NCBI GenBank assembly: GCA_963605535.1 | Contig: CAVCXB010000091.1 | Span: 1 to 11,929 of the forward strand | Source of the DNA: Anthropogastromicrobium chipingensis_A | GTDB taxonomy: Bacteria; Bacillota; Clostridia; Lachnospirales; Lachnospiraceae | Direction of reading: 5' to 3' | DNA length: 11,929 bases | In this document: in pieces, positions 1-6,577 of the stretch | Layout: each line of letters begins with the position of its first letter | How positions within the stretch are numbered: the stretch's first letter is position 1 | Position numbers and translations under genes: made by a program | Notes under the pieces: generated by a model | Seen by the model: only the letters and a program-made list of their open reading frames with translations | The model's database searches: none | What the model was told of the DNA's origin: nothing

Positions 1-274
1 TATCGCCGGCGGCAAGTTCTTTGGAAACAACAGGAGTCTCTGTGGATTCTTCCGTAGACTCCTCTGTGGATTCTTCCGGGGACTCTTCGGTAGAGGCTTC
101 AGTGGAAGCCTCGGTAGAAGGCTCTGTACTGGATTCTGCCTGTGTTTCTGTTTCGGATACAGACTCCGTCTGTGTGCTTGGATTATAGTATTCGGTTTCT
201 TTTTTGCATCCTGACAGTCCGGTCAAAAGAGCGGCGGACAGTACAAATGCAGGAATCAAACGAAATTTCTTCAT
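1..274 (-). CDS. Lipoprotein with Ser/Thr/Glu-rich linker, partial
   Basis: Only the N-terminal 91 codons are in the window; the gene continues past base 1. The product starts MKKFRLIPAF, has a hydrophobic stretch at about residues 7-20 and a lipobox LSGC with Cys23, so it should be lipidated and anchored on the outer face of the membrane. Residues about 36-80 form a low-complexity acidic linker of S-T-E and E-S-T-E units that would hold a downstream domain away from the membrane; that domain is not visible, so the function is unknown. The start is supported by GGAGGG 8 nt upstream on this strand. The gene is divergent from the BMP-domain gene. Substrate-binding lipoproteins and surface peptidoglycan-associated proteins can look like this at the N-terminus. 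Confidence 0.85.
   Translation of the reverse strand, partial: MKKFRLIPAFVLSAALLTGLSGCKKETEYYNPSTQTESVSETETQAESSTEPSTEASTEASTEESPEESTEESTEESTETPVVSKELAAGD
37..150. repeat. In-frame tandem repeat in lipoprotein linker
   Basis: Degenerate short repeats encode S-T-E units of the linker. The 17-mer CTCTGTGGATTCTTCCG occurs exactly at 38-54 and 62-78, a 24-bp period (8 codons). The remaining units are diverged. Such a tract can gain or lose units by slippage without shifting frame. Confidence 0.75.
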
Positions 275-306
275 AAATGAACCCTCCTAGTACATAAGTT
301 AATTTT

Positions 307-335
307 ATTGTACTTTGTTTCAACGAAAAAAGCAA
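307..335 (-). promoter_or_regulatory. Candidate sigma-A promoter for the lipoprotein gene
   Basis: On the minus strand, TTGCTT (335-330) and TACAAT (312-307) are separated by 17 nt. The -10 matches 5 of 6 consensus positions and the -35 is weak. It lies about 33 nt upstream of the lipoprotein start codon. Confidence 0.5.
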
Positions 336-381
336 GAAAAAAAACGGCACTTGTGGGATTGAAAGGTTTTCTTAAGAATAC

Positions 382-410
382 TTGTAACAGAGAATAAAAT
401 GAGGTAGAAT
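382..410 (+). promoter_or_regulatory. Candidate sigma-A promoter for the BMP-domain gene
   Basis: TTGTAA at 382-387 and TAGAAT at 405-410 are separated by 17 nt. Transcription would start near 416, giving a leader of about 150 nt that is very A-rich and nearly free of U. Confidence 0.6.
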
Positions 411-432
411 AAAGTCGCAAAAGCAAAATAAA

Positions 433-561
433 ATGCAGAGCAAACAAAAGAAACAAAAACAGCAAAAACAGCAACAAGAACAACAAGCGAACCAAAAGAA
501 GCAAGAGAACAAGAGGAATAAGAAAAGGAATCAGAGAGAAAAAAGAAAGGTGTGTGGCTGA
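433..561 (+). other. Possible 42-codon Lys/Gln-rich leader ORF
   Basis: An ATG at 433 opens a 42-codon frame made almost only of Lys, Gln, Asn, Arg and Glu (begins MQSKQKKQKQQ, ends KRKVCG). It stops with TGA at 559-561, two bases before the ATG (564) of the BMP-domain gene, and lies fully inside the predicted leader. No Shine-Dalgarno sequence precedes its ATG, so it may simply be an unstructured purine-rich leader, not a translated peptide. The long hydrophobic frame on the opposite strand is the shadow of this composition. Confidence 0.3.
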
Positions 562-563
562 AT

Positions 564-2483
564 ATGGCGAGAGATGATTATCAGAGAGCGCTAAGAAAAG
601 GTGAGAGAACCTATGCAAGATGTCTGTCAGAAGGAAAATATCCGTATCTGCAGGTGCTTGAGGAGCTGTTATCCCATACAGATGTGGTGGCAGAGGAAAA
701 CTTAGGAATTTGTGCGGTTCCATCTGAGCTTATTGTGGGAACGTATACAGTAGGAAGACGTACGGCATTTGCACCAGACTTTATGCCGTTACTTGATCCT
801 GAGTCTGAGTTTGCAGCAAAGTGGCAGTCGCTTTACAATGCGCATCTTGACGAGGGAATCCATGACCCGATCAAGTGCTATGAGTTTATGAACCGTTACT
901 ACGTGTTAGAGGGCAATAAGCGTGTCAGCGTAATGAAATACTGTGGTGCGCCGAGTGTGCCGGGCAGTGTGACACGTATCATTCCAAAGAGAACGGATGA
1001 GCCGGAGAACCGTCTGTACTTTGAATATCTGGCATTTTATAAGCACTCAAAGGTCAATTATATTGTGTTTAGCAAGTTGGGAAGCTATCGTAGTTTTCTG
1101 GAAAAGATCGGTTTACAGGCGGATTATGACTGGACAGACGATGATCGTATGGAGGTACGTTCTCTGTATGTGCGCTTTGAGAAGGCATATAAGGAAAAGG
1201 GAGGCGAACACCTGCCGATCCCGACTGCTGATGCATTTTTGATGTATCTGGAGCTGTATCCGTGCGATTTGGAGCTGGAGGAAAAGCTTCCGGCACAGAT
1301 TAAGTCTGAGTTGTCAAAGATGTGGGATGAGATTATTCTGCAGGCAAAGGGCAAACCGGCTGAGATCAAGATGGAGCCGCAGGAGGCACCGAAGAAGAAT
1401 CTCTTTGACTATCTGCTTTCTCCAGGAACAAAGTATTTAAAGATTGCGTTTGTACATGATAAGAATCCACAGGATTCTGCATGGATCTACGGTCATGAGC
1501 TGGGACGCATGTATTTAGAGGATCAGTTTAAGGGCAAGGTAGAGACGATGTCCTACAATGACATCTCACAGGGAGCAGAGCTTGAGAGCACGCTTGAGGA
1601 TGCCATCGACAAGAAGTGTGGTATTATCTTTACAACCACACCGCAGTTTCTGGAGGGCAGCATTAAGACTGCATTGAAGTATCCGAATGTCAAGATCTTA
1701 AACTGCTCAGTTGACACGAATCATCAGTGTATTCGTACCTACTATGCGCGTCTGTTTGAGGCAAAGTTTTTGTCTGGTCTGGTGGCAGGAGCACTGTGCA
1801 AAAATGGAAAAATCGGATACATGGCCGATTATCCGATCTGCGGTATGATCGCCAATATCAACGCATTTGCGATCGGTGTCAAGATGGTAAATCCGACTGC
1901 TACGGTACAGCTTGAGTGGACGACGGTGCGCGATAAGCAGGAGATTATCAACGATTTCCGTGCGAATGGTGTGAATCTCGTATCGTGCCTTGAGATGATT
2001 GTGCCGAATTCACCATCCCGTTATTTTGGTTTAGTTAATATCGAGAAGGAAGATGAGCCGGAGAACCTTACCGCCGTTATGTGGAACTGGGGAGCACTGT
2101 ACAAAAAGCTGGTTGAGACTGTTCAGAACGGTGCATGGGACAGTGCAGGAAGCGATGGCGTAGCGCTCAATTACTGGTGGGGCATGTCTGCTGGTGTGGT
2201 TGACTTTATCTGTTCACCGAAGGTTCCGGTAAAGACAAAGCAGCTGGTTGAGTTTATGCAGCATCAGATCATGGAGGGTGGATTTAGCCCATTTTCTGGT
2301 GTGCTGTACTCACAGGAAGGCATTGTGCAGAGTGAGGAGAACCGTTGGCTGACACCTGAGGAGATCATTAACATGAGATGGCTGGCAGATAACGTAAAGG
2401 GCAGCCTGCCGCGCTGGAATAAGTTAAACGAGAACGCAAAGGCCGTCGTTGAGGTTCAGGGTGTAGACAATATCGAAGAATAA
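564..2483 (+). CDS. Cytoplasmic BMP-domain (PnrA-like) protein with ParB-like N-terminal segment
   Basis: The 639-residue product has two parts. Residues about 50-130 carry a ParB-like segment with HDPIKCYEF followed by YYVLEGNKRVSVMKY, the motif seen in ParB/sulfiredoxin-fold nuclease-like domains. A helical stretch follows (about 145-260). From about 292 to 600 is a BMP domain (basic membrane protein, PF02608), starting LKIAFVHDKNPQDSAWIYGHELG and including the region around HQCIRTYYARLFEAKFLSGL. In the family such domains bind nucleosides or other ligands as lipoproteins of ABC importers. Here there is no signal peptide or lipobox and no neighbouring ABC genes, so the protein is probably cytoplasmic, perhaps a ligand sensor (inference). 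GTG at 552 would also open the frame, but AAAGG at 547-550 fits ATG 564 (13 nt) far better than GTG (1 nt). Probably co-transcribed with the metallophosphoesterase 76 nt downstream. Confidence 0.88.
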   Translation: MARDDYQRALRKGERTYARCLSEGKYPYLQVLEELLSHTDVVAEENLGICAVPSELIVGTYTVGRRTAFAPDFMPLLDPESEFAAKWQSLYNAHLDEGIHDPIKCYEFMNRYYVLEGNKRVSVMKYCGAPSVPGSVTRIIPKRTDEPENRLYFEYLAFYKHSKVNYIVFSKLGSYRSFLEKIGLQADYDWTDDDRMEVRSLYVRFEKAYKEKGGEHLPIPTADAFLMYLELYPCDLELEEKLPAQIKSELSKMWDEIILQAKGKPAEIKMEPQEAPKKNLFDYLLSPGTKYLKIAFVHDKNPQDSAWIYGHELGRMYLEDQFKGKVETMSYNDISQGAELESTLEDAIDKKCGIIFTTTPQFLEGSIKTALKYPNVKILNCSVDTNHQCIRTYYARLFEAKFLSGLVAGALCKNGKIGYMADYPICGMIANINAFAIGVKMVNPTATVQLEWTTVRDKQEIINDFRANGVNLVSCLEMIVPNSPSRYFGLVNIEKEDEPENLTAVMWNWGALYKKLVETVQNGAWDSAGSDGVALNYWWGMSAGVVDFICSPKVPVKTKQLVEFMQHQIMEGGFSPFSGVLYSQEGIVQSEENRWLTPEEIINMRWLADNVKGSLPRWNKLNENAKAVVEVQGVDNIEE

Positions 2484-2559
2484 CTTGAATCACTTCAAGG
2501 GTAAGAAAAAGCAAGAAAAGCAATTTTTGAAAGAAAATACGGCGGAAATAGAGGTAAGA

Positions 2560-3225
2560 ATGAGAATACTGGTAATTGCAGATATCGAGTCGAAGGCACT
2601 ATGGGACTATTTTGATAAGTCTCTGCTTGAAAATGTGGATCTGATTATCTCCTGTGGGGATTTGAATCCGAAGTACTTGTCCTTTCTGGCGACCTTTACA
2701 AAGGCACCAGTGGTGTATGTAAGAGGAAATCACGATGGGAAATATGAGGATACACCGCCGGAAGGCTGTACCTGCATTGAAGATACGATTTATGAGATTA
2801 ATGGCGTGCGTCTGCTCGGTCTTGGCGGCTCCATGCGTTATAAGCCGGGAACAAACATGTTTACGGAAAAGGAAATGCAAAAACGTGTGAACAAGATGCG
2901 TTTTAAGCTGCGCAGAAATGGTGGCTTTGATATTTTGGTCACACATGCGCCTGCCTATCAGTTAAATGATGGCGACGACATTCCGCACAAGGGCTTTCAG
3001 ATTTTTAAGGATCTGATGGATTGCTATAAGCCGCTTTTATTTGTGCATGGCCATGTACACGCCAATTATGGGGGACGATACAAACGAGAGTCGAAGTACA
3101 ATGAGACGCGTGTAGTAAATGCCTACGAGCGTTATTATATTGATATTGATGATAATGCGATTGAGGAAAACCGAAAAAAAAGAGGTCCGAAGACCTCTTT
3201 AATCGGAAAGCTGTTTCCTGGATAA
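2560..3225 (+). CDS. Calcineurin-like metallophosphoesterase, YfcE/MJ0936-like
   Basis: The 221-residue product carries the metallophosphoesterase motif series in order: D8-I-E10, G33-D34, G56-N57-H58-D59, H129 and G164-H165-V166-H167. These residues normally bind two metal ions that hydrolyse a phosphodiester or phosphomonoester. The first motif is D-x-E where the family usually has D-x-H, so one metal ligand is altered. The C-terminus is basic (around residues 203-217). ATG 2560 is chosen because GAGG precedes it by 5 nt and the conserved fold starts at once (MRILVIAD). A TTG at 2485 would add 25 Lys-rich residues with no family support. It lies 76 nt after the BMP-domain gene, in the same direction with no terminator between, so the two are probably one operon. 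The substrate cannot be predicted. Confidence 0.88.
   Translation: MRILVIADIESKALWDYFDKSLLENVDLIISCGDLNPKYLSFLATFTKAPVVYVRGNHDGKYEDTPPEGCTCIEDTIYEINGVRLLGLGGSMRYKPGTNMFTEKEMQKRVNKMRFKLRRNGGFDILVTHAPAYQLNDGDDIPHKGFQIFKDLMDCYKPLLFVHGHVHANYGGRYKRESKYNETRVVNAYERYYIDIDDNAIEENRKKRGPKTSLIGKLFPG
3174..3200 (-). terminator. Intrinsic terminator of the GH5 unit, antisense inside the phosphoesterase gene
   Basis: Read on the minus strand, AAAGAGGTC and GACCTCTTT form a perfect 9-bp stem closed by a TTCG loop, a C(UUCG)G tetraloop. U's then run on for 8 positions, the first three in the stem. On the plus strand the same hairpin is followed by only three T's and AATC, so it should act mainly leftward, after the GH5 and two-helix membrane genes. 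It lies wholly inside the last codons of the convergent metallophosphoesterase gene. Confidence 0.8.
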
Positions 3226-3234
3226 GTGATACGA

Positions 3235-3459
3235 TCACTCTTCGTCATCCTTTGGAGGACGCGTTTTTCCAGAGAAGAACTGGAAAAGGTAAATTAAAAT
3301 TGGGATGAAGAAGGTACAGAACAGAGCGCTGTACAAAAATCCCTGTGCAGTCGGGCTCTTAAAGAAGGAAGCGATGAGCGCTGCAATATAGAGTCCGACT
3401 AAAAGTACGATGCCGATGAGGGCAAGAATGCGCTGCTTTTTTGTGTATTTTGATTTCAT
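3235..3459 (-). CDS. Small two-helix membrane protein of unknown function
   Basis: The 74-residue product has a basic N-terminus (MKSKYTKKQR), two hydrophobic helices at about residues 10-32 and 42-64, and an acidic end (PPKDDEE). This predicts a hairpin in the membrane with both ends in the cytoplasm. I do not recognise a named family. The start is supported by CTGGAG 6 nt upstream. It begins 41 nt after the GH5 stop on the same strand and its stop lies 9 nt from the convergent phosphoesterase stop, so it is the last gene of a two-gene unit. Co-transcription with the cellulase may only reflect position. Confidence 0.75.
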   Translation of the reverse strand: MKSKYTKKQRILALIGIVLLVGLYIAALIASFFKSPTAQGFLYSALFCTFFIPILIYLFQFFSGKTRPPKDDEE

Positions 3460-3500
3460 AGAAAACTCCAGGTTTAATAACTTTTTTATGATTTTCAGAT

Positions 3501-4997
3501 TTATTCGAAGGTAACATTTGTCAGTGTCGGTGCCTGCACTCCATACACGATCATTCCAAAGGTGACAGAAGAGCCTGCCGGGATGGTCGTGTTGTAGTCT
3601 ACCGGGATAAACAGACGGTTGTTTCCAGAGCCACCGATCTCACAGGACCAGTATTCCTTTGGGGAAATCTCTTCGTTCCAAGTAATACGAAAACGCCAGC
3701 CAGTAACATCGGCAGCAGACGAATTTGATACAGTGACATCGTAGGCTGCGTACTGCATCGAATCATCGGCCCATGTGCTAGTGCAGCAAATGGAGACGTT
3801 GCAGCCGTTGCTAAAGCTCCAGTAGTCATCGGTCGCATAGAGCGTGGTCGGTGTATCAGCAGCGCCGGTCTCAGACATTGTTTTTAACAAGGCATCGCTG
3901 GAGGAACCCAAAGCTGCACCGCGCATTTGCTGATTCTGGTAAAACCACTGTCCGGCAGGGGAATAATCCGCGTTGGTCCAGTTGGATACTGCTGTGCAGG
4001 AGGAACGAAGAAGTGCACAGGCTGCGTCCTTGTTGGAGAGATTCCAATAGATGTAGCCGATGTTATTCTGACTTAACAGATCCATCCAAGTATCAGCACT
4101 TGTGGTATCAATCGTGCCGCTGCCGGAAGCTTCGGTGATGCCAAACTCGGATACAAGAACAGGCAGACCATTTGCAAGAGCAGTCTTCAATTTGTTTTGA
4201 AGATCCTCTTTGTGCGTCGCTGCATAAAAATGCAGGCTGTAAAGAAGATTGTCCCGATCAATCGGTGATTGAGAAGCGATGTCTACGTCTTGGCTCCAAG
4301 TAGGTGTGCCGACGATTACAATGCTCTGCGGTGCATAAGCGCGGATGCGGTCAATCACATCGACTGCGTAGCTGCGAATGTCCTCCCATGAGGTATCGCC
4401 GTTTGGCTCGTTGCAAATCTCATACAGGATATTTGGCAGATCGCCGTAGGTGGAAGCAATCTTTTCAAAGAAAGCAAGTGCATTTTCTTTGTAGGTATTT
4501 GGGTTTGAATCCGAGAGAATATGCCAATCGATGATCACATACATGTCCAGCTTTATGGCAGCTTCGATGCCAGTCGTCAGGCAGTCAAGCATGGTCTGTC
4601 TGGTTGTCTCATCGCTGACACAGTAGCCACCGTTTTCTGCCGTATACATGGCAAGGCGGATCGTGTTGACATTCAGATCATCACGAAGCTTTCGGAATGT
4701 GTCGATGTTCACATACTCTGGATACCAGGCCATATTGTGGGTACTGATGCCCTGAATCTGGAAGGAAGCCTCATTTTTGTCAACTACAATACCGGAAGAA
4801 GAGACCGTAAGCTGACCGTGTTCACTGACAATTCCGGCGGTTTCTGGCTCGATTGTCGTCAAAGAAAAATCTTCTGGCGAAGGGGTTTCGGCTGCAAAGG
4901 CGGGACGCACGAAACAGATGGCAAGAAGACAAAGGGCGAGCACAAAAACTACGCGAGATCGGAAGGTGTCAAAAAGATAATGTGCATCAAAATACAT
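3501..4997 (-). CDS. Secreted GH5 endo-glucanase (cellulase) with C-terminal CBM2-like domain
   Basis: The 498-residue product begins with a signal peptide: Arg at 13 and 15, a hydrophobic core at about 16-30, and a likely signal peptidase I site after AFA (residues 33-35). Residues about 55-355 are a GH5 catalytic domain. Visible family residues are R114, D157-W158-H159, acid/base Glu197 in NEP, H256-F-Y258, nucleophile Glu284 in VSEFG, and W318 in the YIYWNLS segment. It should retain configuration while cutting beta-1,4-glucan outside the cell; the subfamily looks closest to GH5_2-type cellulases (inference). After a linker, residues about 390-498 resemble a CBM2-like beta-sandwich with conserved tryptophans and a FGMIV strand, which would bind cellulose. 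No LPXTG or dockerin is seen. GGAGGTG lies 5-6 nt upstream of the ATG. Confidence 0.92.
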   Translation of the reverse strand: MYFDAHYLFDTFRSRVVFVLALCLLAICFVRPAFAAETPSPEDFSLTTIEPETAGIVSEHGQLTVSSSGIVVDKNEASFQIQGISTHNMAWYPEYVNIDTFRKLRDDLNVNTIRLAMYTAENGGYCVSDETTRQTMLDCLTTGIEAAIKLDMYVIIDWHILSDSNPNTYKENALAFFEKIASTYGDLPNILYEICNEPNGDTSWEDIRSYAVDVIDRIRAYAPQSIVIVGTPTWSQDVDIASQSPIDRDNLLYSLHFYAATHKEDLQNKLKTALANGLPVLVSEFGITEASGSGTIDTTSADTWMDLLSQNNIGYIYWNLSNKDAACALLRSSCTAVSNWTNADYSPAGQWFYQNQQMRGAALGSSSDALLKTMSETGAADTPTTLYATDDYWSFSNGCNVSICCTSTWADDSMQYAAYDVTVSNSSAADVTGWRFRITWNEEISPKEYWSCEIGGSGNNRLFIPVDYNTTIPAGSSVTFGMIVYGVQAPTLTNVTFE

Positions 4998-5128
4998 GAC
5001 AGCACCTCCATCATAAAATAGATTAAAACAAAATGAAAAATGAATATAGCATGAATAGCGTCATTACATCATAGTCAATTCTATCATATAGCTTTTTGGG
5101 AGAAACACAACCGCTTTTTTTGAATTGT

Positions 5129-5252
5129 AAGAAAAAGTTAAAGGAAGGAGCGATGGAAGAGTGATGGAAAGAACGACAGAGAGTGCTAGAAAGAAAAGTA
5201 AGCGTAACAATAAGAAAAATGCTGAAAAAAACGACAGAAAGGAATTGGAAAT
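5129..5252 (+). other. Purine-rich leader of the radical SAM gene with a basic short ORF
   Basis: The leader is rich in A and G. It holds a frame of 50 codons, ATG 5164 to TAG 5316, starting MERTTESARKKSKRNNKKNA. AAGGAAGGAG sits 13 nt before that ATG. The frame runs 64 nt into the radical SAM gene in another reading frame. It may be a leader peptide or simply the by-product of a U-poor leader. No convincing sigma-A promoter was found in this divergent intergenic region for either flanking gene. Confidence 0.25.
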
Positions 5253-6146
5253 ATGGATTGGACAAATTGTCATTTGTGTCCGCGTGAGTGCGGTGCAGAC
5301 CGAACGCGCGGACTAGGTGCGTGCAGAGTTGCAAATACAATTACGGCGGCGCGCGCTGCACTTCATATGTGGGAGGAGCCGTGCATTTCCGGTGAGGAGG
5401 GCTCAGGAACTGTCTTTTTCTCGGGCTGCAACTTGGGCTGCGTGTACTGCCAGAACCGGGAAATTGCGCTAGGTCATTCTGGCAAAGTCATTACAGAAGA
5501 TCGCCTTTGCGAGATTTATCTGGAGTTGCAAAAAAAGAAGGCAAACAATATCAATCTCGTGACGGCAGGTCATTATCTTCCGATCGTCATCGATAGTATA
5601 AAGCGCGCCAGAAAGCAGGGGCTTACGGTTCCAATCGTGTATAATTCGAGTGGCTACGAGAAGGTTGAAGCGATTCAGACATTAGACGGAGTAGCGGATA
5701 TTTTTTTGCCAGACTTTAAATATATAAATAAGGAAACTGCGGCAACGTATTCGAATGCACCAGATTATCCAGAGGTTGCAAAGCGCGCGCTGGCGCAGAT
5801 GGTAAAACAGACGGGAGAAGCACAGTTTGATGATCGGGAGATGATGACGCGCGGTGTGATTGTGCGCCATCTGATTCTGCCGGGGCATATCGAGGAATCG
5901 AAGAAAGCGATACGCTATCTGTATGAAACGTACGGAGACCAGATTTACATCAGCATTATGAACCAGTATACGCCAATGCCAGGAATTGAAAAATCTTTCT
6001 CAGAGCTGGGACGCGCGATCACGCAGGCGGAGTATGACGAGGTCGTGGACTATGCGATTGATCTTGGCGTGGAAAATGGGTTTATTCAGGAAGGGGAGAC
6101 CGCGAAGGATAGTTTTATTCCGCAGTTTGATAATACAGGGGTGTGA
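5253..6146 (+). CDS. PflX-like radical SAM protein
   Basis: The 297-residue product has the radical SAM signature C59-N-L-G-C63-V-Y-C66, which binds a [4Fe-4S] cluster that cleaves S-adenosylmethionine. Before it is a Cys-rich N-terminal segment, C6-H-L-C9-P-R-E-C13 with C24, typical of the PflX group (COG1313, related to pyruvate formate-lyase activases). That group is conserved in anaerobes but its reaction is not established. The rest, ending near NTGV, looks like a complete partial TIM barrel. ATG 5253 is used: AAGGA precedes it by about 9 nt, and an in-frame TGA at 5223 rules out a long extension. No pyruvate formate-lyase or other glycyl-radical enzyme gene lies nearby, so a substrate cannot be assigned from context. 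Confidence 0.85.
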   Translation: MDWTNCHLCPRECGADRTRGLGACRVANTITAARAALHMWEEPCISGEEGSGTVFFSGCNLGCVYCQNREIALGHSGKVITEDRLCEIYLELQKKKANNINLVTAGHYLPIVIDSIKRARKQGLTVPIVYNSSGYEKVEAIQTLDGVADIFLPDFKYINKETAATYSNAPDYPEVAKRALAQMVKQTGEAQFDDREMMTRGVIVRHLILPGHIEESKKAIRYLYETYGDQIYISIMNQYTPMPGIEKSFSELGRAITQAEYDEVVDYAIDLGVENGFIQEGETAKDSFIPQFDNTGV

Positions 6147-6245
6147 AACGCCGACAAAACAATCGTCGAATCGCCTTTATAAAACTACCGTCCCGTGAAC
6201 AGTAACGCTGCACAAAATAATGGCTGAAAATCTGCATAAATTTTG

Positions 6246-6274
6246 TTGACAAACTTGAAAGCATCTGATAAACT
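6246..6274 (+). promoter_or_regulatory. Sigma-A promoter of the Mn2+ riboswitch and exporter gene
   Basis: A perfect TTGACA (6246-6251) is followed by a 17-nt spacer and TAAACT (6269-6274). Transcription would start near 6281, about 27 nt before the riboswitch P1 helix. Confidence 0.8.
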
Positions 6275-6303
6275 TTATCAAGTACCTTAAAACTGAATAT
6301 TCT

Positions 6304-6465
6304 ATTCCATGAGGGAGTAGTTAGCGCGAAAGTGTGATTTGTCAACATTCTGATTCTATTCGAATAAAGATTGAGTAAAGATCTGGTAAAGATGATAGAG
6401 ATCCGATAGAAATCAACTAGAGAGTAGAATCTGGCAAATCGTAAATAATGAGACTCATGTATATC
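6304..6465 (+). ncRNA. yybP-ykoY-type manganese riboswitch aptamer
   Basis: The conserved GGAGTAG (6314-6320) directly follows the P1 5' strand CATGAG (6308-6313). The P1 3' strand CTCATG (6454-6459) directly follows GAGA, as in the yybP-ykoY family. P2 is GCGC-GAAA-GTGT (6324-6335) with a GNRA loop. P3 is GATTTG/CAAATC (6336-6341 with 6435-6440), then an internal loop with CAACATTCT opposite TGG, then GATTCTA/TAGAATC (6352-6358 with 6425-6431). In this family two asymmetric loops meet to bind Mn2+. The downstream gene is a UPF0016/GDT1 exporter, a known member of the regulon. P1 formation would sequester the 5' arm of the following terminator, so this should be an Mn2+-on transcriptional switch. 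Confidence 0.88.
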
Positions 6466-6531
6466 CGTTACCAGCTTAAGTGTGTGTGATGCACTTGCTG
6501 GCGATTGATATACATGAGTCTTTTGTTTTTT
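6452..6531 (+). terminator. Riboswitch expression-platform terminator
   Basis: A long hairpin pairs GACTCATGTATATC (6452-6465) with GATATACATGAGTC (6507-6520), 14 perfect bp. Above it, after a 5x5 internal loop, come CCAGC/GCTGG and AAGTG/CACTT, with a loop near 6483-6491. TTTTGTTTTTT follows at 6521-6531. Its first eight bases contain the P1 3' strand of the aptamer, so aptamer and terminator exclude each other. Confidence 0.9.
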
Positions 6532-6577
6532 CGCCTGACGGCACTTTGTGGAGACAAAAAGGAGGAAAAAGGAAATA

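Noticed and set aside
271..723. 150-codon minus-strand frame with a long Leu/Phe-rich stretch resembling a membrane protein
   Set aside because: It is the reverse complement of the A-rich leader and of the BMP-gene start; the hydrophobic run is the shadow of Lys/Gln codons, and no ribosome binding site is present.
2484..2499. Hairpin CTTGAA-TCAC-TTCAAG just after the BMP gene stop, as a possible terminator
   Set aside because: The 6-bp AT-rich stem has no T-run after it, so read-through into the phosphoesterase gene is expected.
4521..5021. 166-codon plus-strand frame opposite the GH5 gene
   Set aside because: It is antisense to a clear GH5 catalytic domain with signal peptide and has no domain of its own.
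5023..5340. Minus-strand frames with hydrophobic residues between GH5 and the radical SAM gene
   Set aside because: They are the shadow of the purine-rich leader and the radical SAM start; no ribosome binding site or family.
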